NCBI GenBank assembly: GCA_013397935.1
Contig: VZRN01001316.1
Coordinates: 57,720-121,719 of the forward strand
Source of the DNA: Dasyornis broadbenti
Lineage: Eukaryota; Chordata; Aves; Passeriformes; Dasyornithidae
Reading direction: 5' to 3'
Length of the DNA: 64,000 bases
Positions 41,701 through 53,552 of this stretch are shown here, one piece after another. A model generated the notes under the pieces. The model was not told the origin of the DNA. It ran no database searches and was given only the letters and a program-made list of their open reading frames with translations. Positions within the stretch are counted from its first letter, which is position 1; each line of letters opens with the position of its first letter. A program made the translations under genes and the position numbers.

Positions 41701-42985
41701 GCTGGAATTACATACTTAAGTACTATATTCTTCAGTAAAAATACCATAGAAAAAACGGCCAGCTTGTCAGACAATGCCTTTTCTGCTATGAGAATATTCT
41801 CAAAATTACAACTGTAGCCTTCTCTATAAAGCACACAGTTCTATCTGAAAAAAAAAAACATTATTCTGAAAGATACACTACATAAAATGTTCCAGCATAC
41901 ACAGTCTTTAACAATTACACACAGCCAAAAAATCTGGAGAGAGGTTACAATTGCCATCATTTATGGTGACATCAAATATTCTTAAAACAGCAATAAAAGA
42001 AAGCTTTAACATAATCCAAAGTTCACATAAAATGATGAAAATATCACTTCCTGCAAAAATAAAATTATATCAGTAATAATTATCACAGCATAAAAGCTGT
42101 ATATCTATGATCAAAACCCATAAACTTAATTTTTGTATCTAGTTTGAAAGAAGTATGAAAAACTGGGGGAAAAACTGAATGAGCAGATCACTGCTTTCAG
42201 GTCCCCAGTTTCTGATGTAGGAAGCAATTTTCCCGGGCAGCTTCTCCCTTTCTCTCTCCCACTAGCAGGCTGTTGCCATGACGCCCCATGAAACAAAATC
42301 AGGGGTCAGGTTTGAGTTCATCTAGCAGCAAACCTTCTCCACTGCAGTTTCCTCTCCATGTTCTTTAACCATTGTTTAACCATTGGCTATTTTCAATGCC
42401 AAGATGAAAGACTAGCTTCAGAAAGAACAGGAACAGGAATCTTAAAAATTGAGAAATCAAAGTACAAAGCAGTTCTGTAAATATGCAGCAATGGGAAGCA
42501 CAAAACTCTTAAGTCAAAGGAGATCAGTCAGATAAATAGACATGAGGAAAAGGGACAATATAAGATAAACAAAGGGAAGAGATCCAAATAATTAAGTTGC
42601 AGTGCCAGTATAATATTCATGAACAAAGGCAAACAAATCAAGGAATAGCAGGAACATAACGCAACTGACTCTTGATTTCAGGGCTTTTTTGTTTAACTGT
42701 GATTGTAATTTGAGATTTTGTAAAACCATTGAACAGGAACAAAAATGCCTTTTAAGGTAGACTACAAATTATAAGAACAAGAAGATCCCAACCTACTCAG
42801 TGCTGCACAGTTGCACCAGTAATGTTTGGACTGGTCCCACTGATAGTAACATTCATCATCACCAGGACCAAACAGCAGCAACCTTCCTGCTCAATTTTTT
42901 TAGCTTTAAATAAATAAATTGAACTAATAAAAAAAAAATACTACATGTGGTGTACACTGATTTTGGAACCGTAAGCCCCTTTATA

Positions 42986-43060
42986 GGCAGGGGGGTTGGA
43001 AATAAATGATCTTGAAGGACCCTTCCAACCCAAACCTTCTACAATTCCATGATTCTGTAT
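42986..43060 (+). repeat. CR1 LINE tail (about 75 bp)
   Basis: ggcaggggggttggaaataa, atgatcttgaaggacccttc, caacccaaaccttctacaat and tccatgattctgtat follow the CR1 3' terminus closely, including the ATTCTGTAT end. Plus orientation. Better preserved than the tail at 38.6 kb. Confidence 0.9.
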
Positions 43061-46000
43061 TACCCTTTCCCCCAAATGTAGCTTGGTTTTCACTTAAACT
43101 CTCATAATAAATGCAAGGACACAATGAACAAGATTCCTGCTATCATCGTACTTTTGAGGGAAGGAAACTCAAGTATATAAGCCAATCCCACCTCTTCACT
43201 CATAACACAGGATGTCCACACCTGTCCCTTATCTTTCCTTGGGCAATCCTATCCTAATGCAGATCATTTCTTAAAAGATTTAGAGAAAATGAAGCTAAAT
43301 CAATATAAAAAAATAAAAGCAGAAAAACTAGTATTTCTCCCATTATACTCCACTTGCATACTATGTTCCCTTCCTCATCCTACATCTATTGTCTTTATTT
43401 ACACTAAAATATAATATATACACAACATGCTGCAATAAAGGGCTCTATTATCATCTGTCACTACAATAAACATGATAAATAACAATTTTCTGCTCCTTTC
43501 ACTGCAAATCTTCACCTGCACTCCCCAAGAAAATTTTCCTAAACGAATATATAACCATTTTGGTTTTACGCAGAAATAACATTATCTTTGGAAGTATCCA
43601 AAGAGCACTGGAAAATCCAGCTGTTTCTTCTGAATCAAAATTGACTCTGAACTAGGATCTAACACCTAACAGACATGCACCTCAATATCATGATTGCTGC
43701 ATAATCTGAATTACGAGTTTTTATCACTGAAGTTATCACAAAATAATTACCAAAAAATTAATGCATTGTGAACAATCCTTGATGAGACAAATGTTTTCCC
43801 AGTTGCAGAAATAGGCAAGAAGTACAGATGCACAGAAATAAGACTGCAAGCTAGACAACAGACTGAACAGCACCACTAGACAAAGTTTCTCTGGGCAGAA
43901 CTTTCAATAGCACAGCTCCCCAAATCCTGAGTTCCCTGAGCAATTTTGTTTGGCAACAGACATTATTTGGTTTATTAGCATGAACAAAAAAAGTTCCCAT
44001 ATTCGTAATTAGTATTAAAACAACAACAAGCACTGCTGCTCACTGAACTTTCCATCATCTCATACCCCTCCCCTGCACTAACCCTCTTTCCATAGTCTCA
44101 AATTAAACAGACTAGCTGTAAAACAGCGGGGTGTCAAATTAAAGCACACTTTATTTTCAGAGGTCTCCACACTTTGCGGCTGACTTCCTGTCAGGAAGAG
44201 TTCCATTTCAGTGCAGAACCCCATCAGCAGGGAGCTCACAGAATTAAGTGCCAGTTGATATTACTTTGTTTTGCATTTACCACCCATGAGAATATTGTTC
44301 AAAGAACTAGTTATAAAGTCAGCATGGTATCATCCTTCTGACTAGACTGCCAAGCCACAGGGTGTGCTCTTGCTGCACAAAACTCACCTTAAATGGTGGT
44401 GTTTTTATAAGTCCTAGAGTGCTGGTGAAGCAACAGGATGCCTTTTTTCTTCACAAAAGTCTTGCTTCTGTAGCTAAATTATGTTCCCTTGGTTTTGAAA
44501 TCTGCAGCACTGTACCATAATGGAAATGAAGCTGTCCTGTTCCCCTATCCCACTCCCAAGACTCACATTTACATTAGACAATCCACTTTCTTCCTAGACA
44601 TTAAAATGTATACATTAACCAAACATTCTCAGCAACACAGCTTTAAAGGCTAATATTTTTAGCCATAGAGGGTGTGTTTTCCATTAAACTCACACCAACA
44701 CCATGTCCTGAATTTCAGACCAAATGCAAATAATTCTTAACTCATTAATTTTTCTTCATATGAGCTTATAATATATGAAAAGTCTATAGAACAACCAATA
44801 AAGGCTGTACTTTAAAAAAAGAAAATCAGAGAGGAAATATGCTCACTTTTGCCACAGAATTCTGTTTTAGTAAGAACTTAGGAAAAGTGTGGCAAATTAC
44901 TTGTAAGAATGGTTTTGTGTTTTTTAACCCTGTTTTTATCCATTTCTCTACCCAAAGTCTGCAAGTCATGTGAATCCTTCAACTAGATTGTCCCAAGAAA
45001 TAATGCTTCACATCACTACAAACAAAAATGTCACAGCTTTACTACACCTATCCGCTTGTACCTCTCTATACACTTTCTTAGTCCAATATAGGACCCATAC
45101 TGACTTTTTTCATACAAATCTATTTTTAAAATTTTTGTTCAAAACCACAAAGATCACAATTCCTTCCCAGAAAGCGTATGTGTAGCATAAACCAAAACCC
45201 ACTAGTTTTTGCTCATCTTAAAATTCCACATCGTACTTTTCATCTCCAAACTGGAGACTGTGTATGCCCTTAAAATATCCTCCTAGACAAAGTATTATGG
45301 AAAGATATAAGCAGATAAAGCAAACACATTTTAACTACTGAAACTAATACCTGCCCGGATACAACTACCAAGCGCTTACTGCATCACTAAGTCAAGAAAA
45401 AGTCACATATTATTCATGCAGTATTGGCAAATAATTCTCAATATATTCTAACCTATTTTCAAGCTTTAGACAAAAGCAAAGTTATAAACTTCTTTGATTT
45501 CTCCCACTACACAAACTGTCAATATATATCCATTCACTTCATGGCATATTGTTTCTTGCATGAGTCTATCACAATTAATGCTTTTAAAATCTAGCCAGTG
45601 ATGGACACAAACATTTTAAATGGCCGATCTATAAGCCATACTAATAGAAAACAAAGAAAGATATTCCTGAAGCCAGGAATCACACCTAAAAGAAAAGACA
45701 GTTCAAACAGATCTTAAGCATAGTGAAGAGTGATTATGTATAAGCCTTAGTGATTATTAAGAAGCATAGGAGCAATTCCATGGAACTCAACAGGCAATTA
45801 CAGGCAATTAAACTTTCAAACAACTTAGAAAGCAATAGGATATGGGAGTAGGGGTGGAGCTCTAACAAATAAATTTTACATTATCTTGGGGTTTCACACA
45901 ATATATTACAATAATCCACTTCTGGAGAGACAAAATCTACATGCTGCTTAAGACAAAGGAAAAAAAAAGACATGCAGCTAATTTAAATGTAATTTCAACA

Positions 46001-47635
46001 TACCCCAGTTCAAAAGAAAGGTCTTCCCAGCTGTTTCCATTTATTTCAATCTTATCAGATTTGCACTTCAGACAGTTATCTACCAATCTGATCTTCAGTT
46101 TCAAACACTTTGAATGTGTAACATAGTTCAATGAAGCAAGCAGCAAAATATCCATAGCACATGTAATCCATTTGTAATTATTCCAAGTACTCTGTTCAGT
46201 GACATATTCCAAGATGAAAGTTGTCAATATACATTTTCAGCACCCAAACTGAAATCTTCAGGTTTCAGAGATGGAAGAAAAACTCTCACTCAGGAAGAAA
46301 GGAAGTTACACTATGCATAAAACCGCAGATATATCAGTGTAAGGGAGAACCCAGGTGGTCTAGACAACAGATTTGGTAACCTAACCTTCTGTTTTGTTAC
46401 TGATGAGACAGTATCTAAAATCCAAGCACCAAAGGACTGCATTTAAGGAGTCTGGATTCCACAGCCAGTGCCCACGCACACCTTCCAGGATTTTCATTCA
46501 TGTTCTCCAGAGTTAATCCTACTGACTACTAGCCAAACAGCTCACTGTGCTTGTATCAAGTGTCTTGCAATTCAGGAGAATGCAGACAATTTTATTCCCA
46601 AGATCTTACAGAAGAGAACTGACGTCTTCATATATCAAAACAAAAGAAGGAAACAGCAACCAACGATAATGCAGATTAATCACAGCATTGCTTTTACAGA
46701 CTCAGGGAGCTTAATTTCTTTCAAAACCAGACTCTTCCACTTTACTGGAGAATGCCCTTAAGCTCCTGGGCTATTAAAGCTCCTGGACTATTAGCTAGTT
46801 TGTGAAGATACACTGGAACTTTTCAGACAGATTATTCTACCTGGTGATAATAATGTTACGTGAAACATTAATTGAACTTAAATCTCTTCTGTCCCAGGAG
46901 AGTACTACGATAGCATAGCCACTGGCTACTGTGGGATCTACCTTTCTCTCTCCCTGGCTCTGACCACAGTCTCCATCCTGCAAAACTAAGCCATTGTAGA
47001 TTAAAATATACATTGCAAGGGAAAAAGAATAACAAGAATTTTTGAGGAGAAAACAGTTTATAATGTAAAATCTCTTCACTGAAAGTATCAGAAGTAGCAC
47101 TCTGCATAAAGCTCAAAAGACATTTCCCAACTTCTCTCCATCCAGTAGCATCCTAATGAAAATTAGGACAAGTATCTTCCATTTTGTGTTCCAATTACAA
47201 GATCCATGCAATATTTGTTACTAAACTGCCCTAGGAATGTCCTTACTGCTCCTTGCATAACAATTAATGTGCTTGGCAATCCCATGTTTTCAAATGTTAA
47301 GATTTATACAATTTTATTAATGTGCCTCGATGTACTTGGTATGAAGCAGATCTGAGCAGCCTAAGAATCTAGATAATCCACAGCAGAGTAAGATGATCTT
47401 CAATATTCTCCCTTCCACAGCCACCTCATCTCTACAAAAAGCTAGGCTATCAAATTCCGATCTTCAAATTCTTCAAAAGAGTACAAGAAAAAAAAAATGC
47501 ACTATAAAGTTTCTGGCACCACATTTCCAGGAAAGTTAGCAATATAAGGCACAAGACAAACACTTATGGGTGTGATTGATATAAAATCTTCCCCTGAACT
47601 TCTCAATTTAGACTTTGGTTAAGTTTTGGTTGTTA

Positions 47636-47665
47636 TTTTTTTTTGTTTTTTTTTTTTTTATTTTT
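47636..47665. repeat. T-rich tract
   Basis: Run of T broken by single G and A bases. On the minus strand it is an A-rich tract. Simple sequence in intron. Confidence 0.8.
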
Positions 47666-50600
47666 GTGTGTTAAGATCTAAATCATTTTCATTTGCCTGA
47701 TAAAGTTATGTTTCTAACCATTTTATAATGAAAGCAATCTATCACTGAAGTGGATTTTTTTTTCAACTCAAGTACAGCTACATTAATCTTTGATACAGAC
47801 AAAGATCTTACTGGCAGAAGCTCGCACTGTATAAAAAGAAAACCGTTCCACTCCTGGTATCTTCTAAATGGTTTTTAAAAGGAAATTAGAGCATGTATTA
47901 CAGTTGATAGAAAATCATCTGACAGCTTACAAAATCCCTACAAAATCCACGCTTTATGCCAAATCATATATATCTGTTTAAATCACATATCTAAAGGATT
48001 ATCAAATCCTTTTTATTTATTTATTTTTATTCAAATCCTTATTTACAGCTGTTATAACAAAGTGATTAGATGGAAGAACATTACTGTGATTAAAATGCCA
48101 TCATCTACTACTTGGGGCACATAAAAATTATTCAAACAGTATTTATCCTCTTCATATCTGAACCAGGATATTGCTAAAGAGTTTTGATGAATCTGTTGAG
48201 TTCAGCTGCCATGGTATCAGTGACATTGGTCTTTAGATAACTTATACTCAATTCAATTAAAACTTCATAGCAATCACTATAGTTATCCATCACATCAAAT
48301 TGGACTTAAAAGTAAATTAGGAACCAATGCAGATCACAGAGCATCAGCATAATGTGTTGTCTCAACCAACACTGAAGAACTGCCATCTTCTACATCAACT
48401 AAAATCTCCAAGCAATTCAAAGGCTTGCTACATTTCGGAACACACTGCAGAAATGCATTCCTGAGGTAATGAACTCGGATCATTGATACAAAGCTCTTTT
48501 TCTGAGCAGAGGATACTCATAAAACCTGAAGATCCTACTGCATGCCACAAACATTTAAGCAATGGGATGGAAAAGAAAGGAAGGTGTGAAAAATCCTAAT
48601 CATAACTACTATCCTATTGGCTCTTACTTAGGGAAAATAATGGTATCATACTGTTTGTATGAGTACATGGAATATGTTGATATTGCTCAATTAAGATTCC
48701 TTATCAAAGTAAGAGATACGAGAAGAACAAGATGCTGCCCATGCAAGAGATGCATACTGACTTCTATATGAGCAACAGCATCTGCCAGCAAAGGGATTTA
48801 GGGATTTATATGAAATATCATGCTAAAGAAATACCTTTGGCAAAAATTTCACCCCTTAACCAGTGATAACTAAGTTAGACAAGAAAACAGAAAAAGAAAA
48901 AAGAAAGAGAGCTGAAGACCTGAAGTTTGTCTATAGGGGCAGTAAGACCAACTCGCACAGTGTAATTTTTTTCTGTTTTAATACTACTAATCAGCCTCTG
49001 CTGCATTTTTAAAAATACACACATAAACCTCCAAAACCTATCAGAGCTGCTGATATGTTCAATCATAATTATATTTCATTGGGTCACATGAGGAGATGCT
49101 ATCTCTGCACACAACAGAAGTTTGGAGTATTAGGGTTTATGCCTCCCTCTTCCATCTCCTCAAGAAAGATATACTTTATCCTGGTCCAATATACATCTAA
49201 TAGCTATAGATATGCAGTTATATTGTAATATATCATATTAATATTTCCAGAAGATAAAATATCATGGGATTAAATGTATTGAAATGTTGGTCTTGGTTTT
49301 ACATGTGCCATCCGCTACCAAGAATGTGCCTTTAGTACTTTTGAAAAAACACTGAATAGAGGAAGAAGGAAACAAGAATCAGAATACCTTGAACAAGCAC
49401 ATGGGGTGCATGTGTGGGCAGTGGTGGTGGAGGGGTCATAAAAGTTGTTGTAGTATTCATTAATTTTTAATTGTAACCTTTTAAACAAGTTGAGTGGCAT
49501 TCCAGTAATTTTAGAAAATTATCCAAGAGTTGAGCAGTCTTTGAGTCAGTTAGTGGAGGTTTATTTTGTAGTCTAGAACATTAAGAGCATTTTTCTACTA
49601 AATCTAAAGTCAAAGATGAATCTGAGAAGAGCCACGTAATTAGTTCTCTAACACACACTCCACTGATGATTCAGATGTTTAACTACAGAAAGAAGCATCT
49701 TTCAAGTGCCAGAAATTTTGTGAATACAAAGGCATCGAGGAAAATTATGGAACCCATCTCACCTATTGCATACCTTTTCACCTTGGCGCTATAATAATCA
49801 GACAAATGCTTCAGGCACTTGATCAAGAAAAAAATATTTGTAATCTCTTTGGGAGAGAGTAGGGAAGACCACAGTTTTTCCTACTCAGTCATGTATTTCA
49901 AGAAAATATCTGACAAGTGAAAGGAAGCAGAGTAGCATTTATGCTTTATGGATATGCACTCAATTCATCCATGCCATTCTGAGTTTTAGGCACAGAGAGG
50001 GAGCCCTTTTAGATGAAAATGCTTACTTCAGGGGTGACATCAGTTTCCCAATGCAGAAGTCGTGTCTCACAACTGCATGTAAGCACCTCCAATATCCTGA
50101 TGTCAGTCATTTAGACAGGAGAACAGAAAGAGAACTTCTCTCTTTCAGCTGGTTTAATTACCCCAACAGGATGCCAGGCCAGACGAGATGGTGCTTCTAG
50201 GTTCACTGTACTGTATGCATTTCTGATAAATGGGAAAAGAATAGATGACCTGGCAGAAGGCTCAGACAATAACATGTGATTTACAGGACATGAATGCAGC
50301 TACTGTAAGATTTATCTGACAGCCCCCTCCGATAGTGGACTGTTGAGTATCCGATGGAATGATTTCTAGTCTGGAGAGTCTGCTACTGAGTAGCCATACA
50401 CATTATTTATTTATTAGATGTTTTGGGTTGAAACCATTTTTAAATGATGCACTTCACAATGCTCAGCCATAAATTTAGTTTTAAACCCTAGAAGGGAGGT
50501 AGTGTTATTGGAATGTGTGTCAGACTGAATTAGGATGAGAAACACAACGCTTTTATAAAGTGGCCTTGAATGCAATGTCGATTCCTTCAAAAATGATATT

Positions 50601-51410
50601 AATGTCAAATAAGCAGGAACACTTTGCAGTATTATTAAATGAAGGATTCTTTGTTTTGATAGATTTATAGAAATGTAAGTACACACACATAGACACGTCT
50701 CAAAATGTAGTGTGTCTATCGAAAAACACAACTGGTTTTGCCTTAGAAAAAGCCACTTGTCTGTATCTCAAATCACCTGTTTCTCTTTTTACCTTGTGTT
50801 AAAAAGAAAACAATTTATCAATATGCAAACACAAAAACACAAAATAAGGGTCTTTGCCCATATAACTAAATATATGCATTTTAAAGGAGAAGAGTAAATA
50901 ACCTGATGTCACAAATAGTTTCAGAGAATGGTACCTCTTGATTTTTTTTCAAATGACTTCACCTAGTAAAGAGCTTTATTTTCACAATTTTATGAAAATA
51001 TTGTAGAATATTATTATTCCATTTTCCACTTCTGAGGAAGAAAAAACATAATTCAGCCACAGATCTAACTGAAAATCAGAAAAATGTCAGGTGCTTCAGA
51101 AAAACAAAGTACTTACATCACATCTACAATGTTTAAAATTAATTTTAAGAAGAGGTTATCATAAAAAACACCAGAGATTAAAAAGAGCAATCCTTCAATT
51201 TCATAAAATGATGGCTGACAAATTTGTGAAGTTTTAAATCAAATTTGCAGATACTTACTTTATAACTATGTCACATTATTTATGTGATTAAAAACTGTTT
51301 TTTTGACCTGATCTTTTGATCTTTGGCACTGCATCCTCTCCATCTCCTCTTAAAAATTAATTAAAATTTTAGCAAAAGGATATCACTTCATTTCCCACCC
51401 TATCTTGCAG

Positions 51411-51452
51411 GAAAAAAAAGAGAATAAAAAGAAGAAAAAAAAAAGAAAAAAA
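51411..51452. repeat. Purine-only A/G tract
   Basis: About 40 bases of A with interspersed G (gaaaaaaaagagaataaaaa and onward). Simple sequence in intron. Confidence 0.8.
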
Positions 51453-53180
51453 TCAATCAAGCTCAACCCCATCTCCTCCCAGTATCTGTAAAATGTCGGC
51501 TTGAAATTCAATTTCATATCTCTCAAGCTTTCATGTAGCAAAAGACAGTTCACTTCTTAACAAAATAAATCACTTCTGTGATTGCCATGCTGACCTCTTT
51601 GAATTAGGAAAATTCAAAGTAAAAAATGTAATTATCACCCCAGAACAATCTGTATACATCTGGAGCTAATTTTAGATTCATTTCTCACATCATTTTTCAT
51701 ATTCTGCCAAAAATTACAGCTGCTATGTAACTTTAAAAAGGCTTTGAGGTCTTTGTGACTTTATTGGTTTATTTCTACTATTCCACAAAGAACAACCTCA
51801 GTCTGTGCAACTTGCACTGCTAAGCAATCACGATAGCTTCAATTTGATTAGATTAGCATTAAGTGGCATTGTGACACATATGACAAATAGATGCATTAGA
51901 GCATGTCATTTATTTCTTATCCTCTCCACTTCCCAAAACTTAAACAAGTGACGTACAGTACAGAGCACAACATGATTTTAAGAAAGATTAGATTACCCTA
52001 CCAAAAAAAGGGGAAAGGTCAAGCACTAATTATTGATACAAGCAGCAGAGATACCAAAAACTAATTTTCAAAAATGGTAACACCAAGCTGCCAGACTCAT
52101 ATTTAATACTTGGATTAGTTTTTACTTTAAAACATTCCTGAATGAACGGTAAAATTTGTTATATGGATTTCTTGGTAGCAAAGATTCTTTTCTAATTTAA
52201 ATCAGCTGCAAGTTCATATTCTAGAAGTTGTGAACAATGTTCACTTCCAGGATTGCCATATGTAAAATAACAATCTGTAAATTCCAAAAGTTCCGTAAGG
52301 AATATTAAATTCCTTTTAGGGTAAAATGATACTGTATTTCCTGAAGAAGATGGAAAACTAGATGAGCAAAGTTCTGGTTTCATTCATTAATAATAACCTC
52401 ACTAAAAAACATAACTACTCTTCACTAGTACATTGTAAAATCTATTAGGTGTAATCTCCAGAAGTAATTGTTCTTATTGCACTTTATTGACAATGTAGAC
52501 TATCGATTTTTCACACCTTCTATGATTCTTTCATTTGTATTCATGAAATGTCTATCAGCACATTCTAAATAAATTTGGCAATATAGCCACTGAAACGAAT
52601 AAATCGATGTGAAGAAACATTAATTTTGCATTATCCTTATTCGTCAGGCAAGCAAACCATAGGAGTTGTAAATGAAGGTCAAAGGTTTTGAAATGGGTCA
52701 GAACCCTTGACCTCTAGACCAATACCATTCCCATTAAAAAAGGCTATTTTAAAGTTTTAAGTAGGGGAATTTACTACCAGAAAGGTATAATTTTAAGGCA
52801 CCACAAGAAAGGCTCAATAAAAACAGCCTTCTATTTAATTACAAAAGAAAAAAAAACCCAAGAAACACCCCCAAAAAACACAATTAATACAGCATATATA
52901 ATCTTAAGATAAGTTCCTTAGGGTCTGTCTATTTTTGAACCACAGGAACAGGCAATTCTCAAGTTCTTACATATCTAAAATTACTTTGCCTTTAGGAATG
53001 CAGAATGTCCCAAACTGATGACAACCAGAGTTGCTTTCTTAATTTTTCTCAAAAGCTTAGTACTTGTCAAATCAATCAGTAATGACATGGTTTCAAAAGT
53101 ATTTATCACTCATTTCATAACCTCTACACAAAAGTAAAAATTATATTTATCCCAGAGGATTCAGCATGACAAGATGCAAA

Positions 53181-53205
53181 AAAAAAANNNNAAAAAAAAA
53201 AAAAA
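53181..53205. other. A-homopolymer interrupted by 4-base assembly gap
   Basis: NNNN at 53188-53191 lies inside a run of A. The true length of the run is unknown. It lies in intron, about 290 bp from exon c. Confidence 0.97.
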
Positions 53206-53490
53206 CTCTTTCTTTAATATTTTATCGATCCTATTTTATCTTACAAAAATGACAGCACTGAATTACATAGGCACACCATCTTAAAGGTTATGTAAGTGCT
53301 CAACAGCAAGATAACAAAAACCCACTTGCACATACTCAACTATTATGATTTTTTTTAATCTAACGGCCTTGTACATTATCTTTTTACCTATTACAAATGA
53401 ACTTAAAAGTAAAATTTAAAGTAAAATTTTAACTATAATTTCCATTGTGTTCAAACTCAGCAATTTCAGACATTATTACTTAAACCTCAC

Positions 53491-53552
53491 CTGAGAGCAA
53501 AGGAGCATCACCAGCTCCACAACTGAACTGCTGGATTTCATGCACACAAGAC
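53491..53552 (-). CDS. LRBA: LRBA internal exon c (LVCMKSSSSVVELVMLLCSQ)
   Basis: Seen: a strong acceptor (run of T then ccttttgtag) at 53553, a 62-nt exon, and donor GTGAGG at 53490. Two leading bases GT complete a codon with the previous exon (A+GT = Ser), followed by exactly 20 codons, LVCMKSSSSVVELVMLLCSQ, ending in phase 0. It is too short to show as an independent open frame and was found from splice signals plus family recognition. Known family: this hydrophobic helix lies between the HGQELLIEG and EWQNSIQKNAG segments in both LRBA and NBEA, which agrees with the neighbours found here. The other two frames are either interrupted or do not match the family. Confidence 0.92.

Larger units (their letters stand above)
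34854..53490 (-). other. LRBA: LRBA intron (18.6 kb)
   Basis: From donor GTGAGG (53490) to acceptor gtctttccccag (34854). Phase 0 on both sides and the protein reads through (LLCSQ|EWQNS), so no coding exon is missing. It contains two short plus-strand CR1 tails, A/T-rich simple sequence and a 4-base assembly gap. Somewhat GC-richer unique stretches at about 40.04-40.25 kb and 42.18-42.36 kb are not assigned. No other gene seen. Confidence 0.8.
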
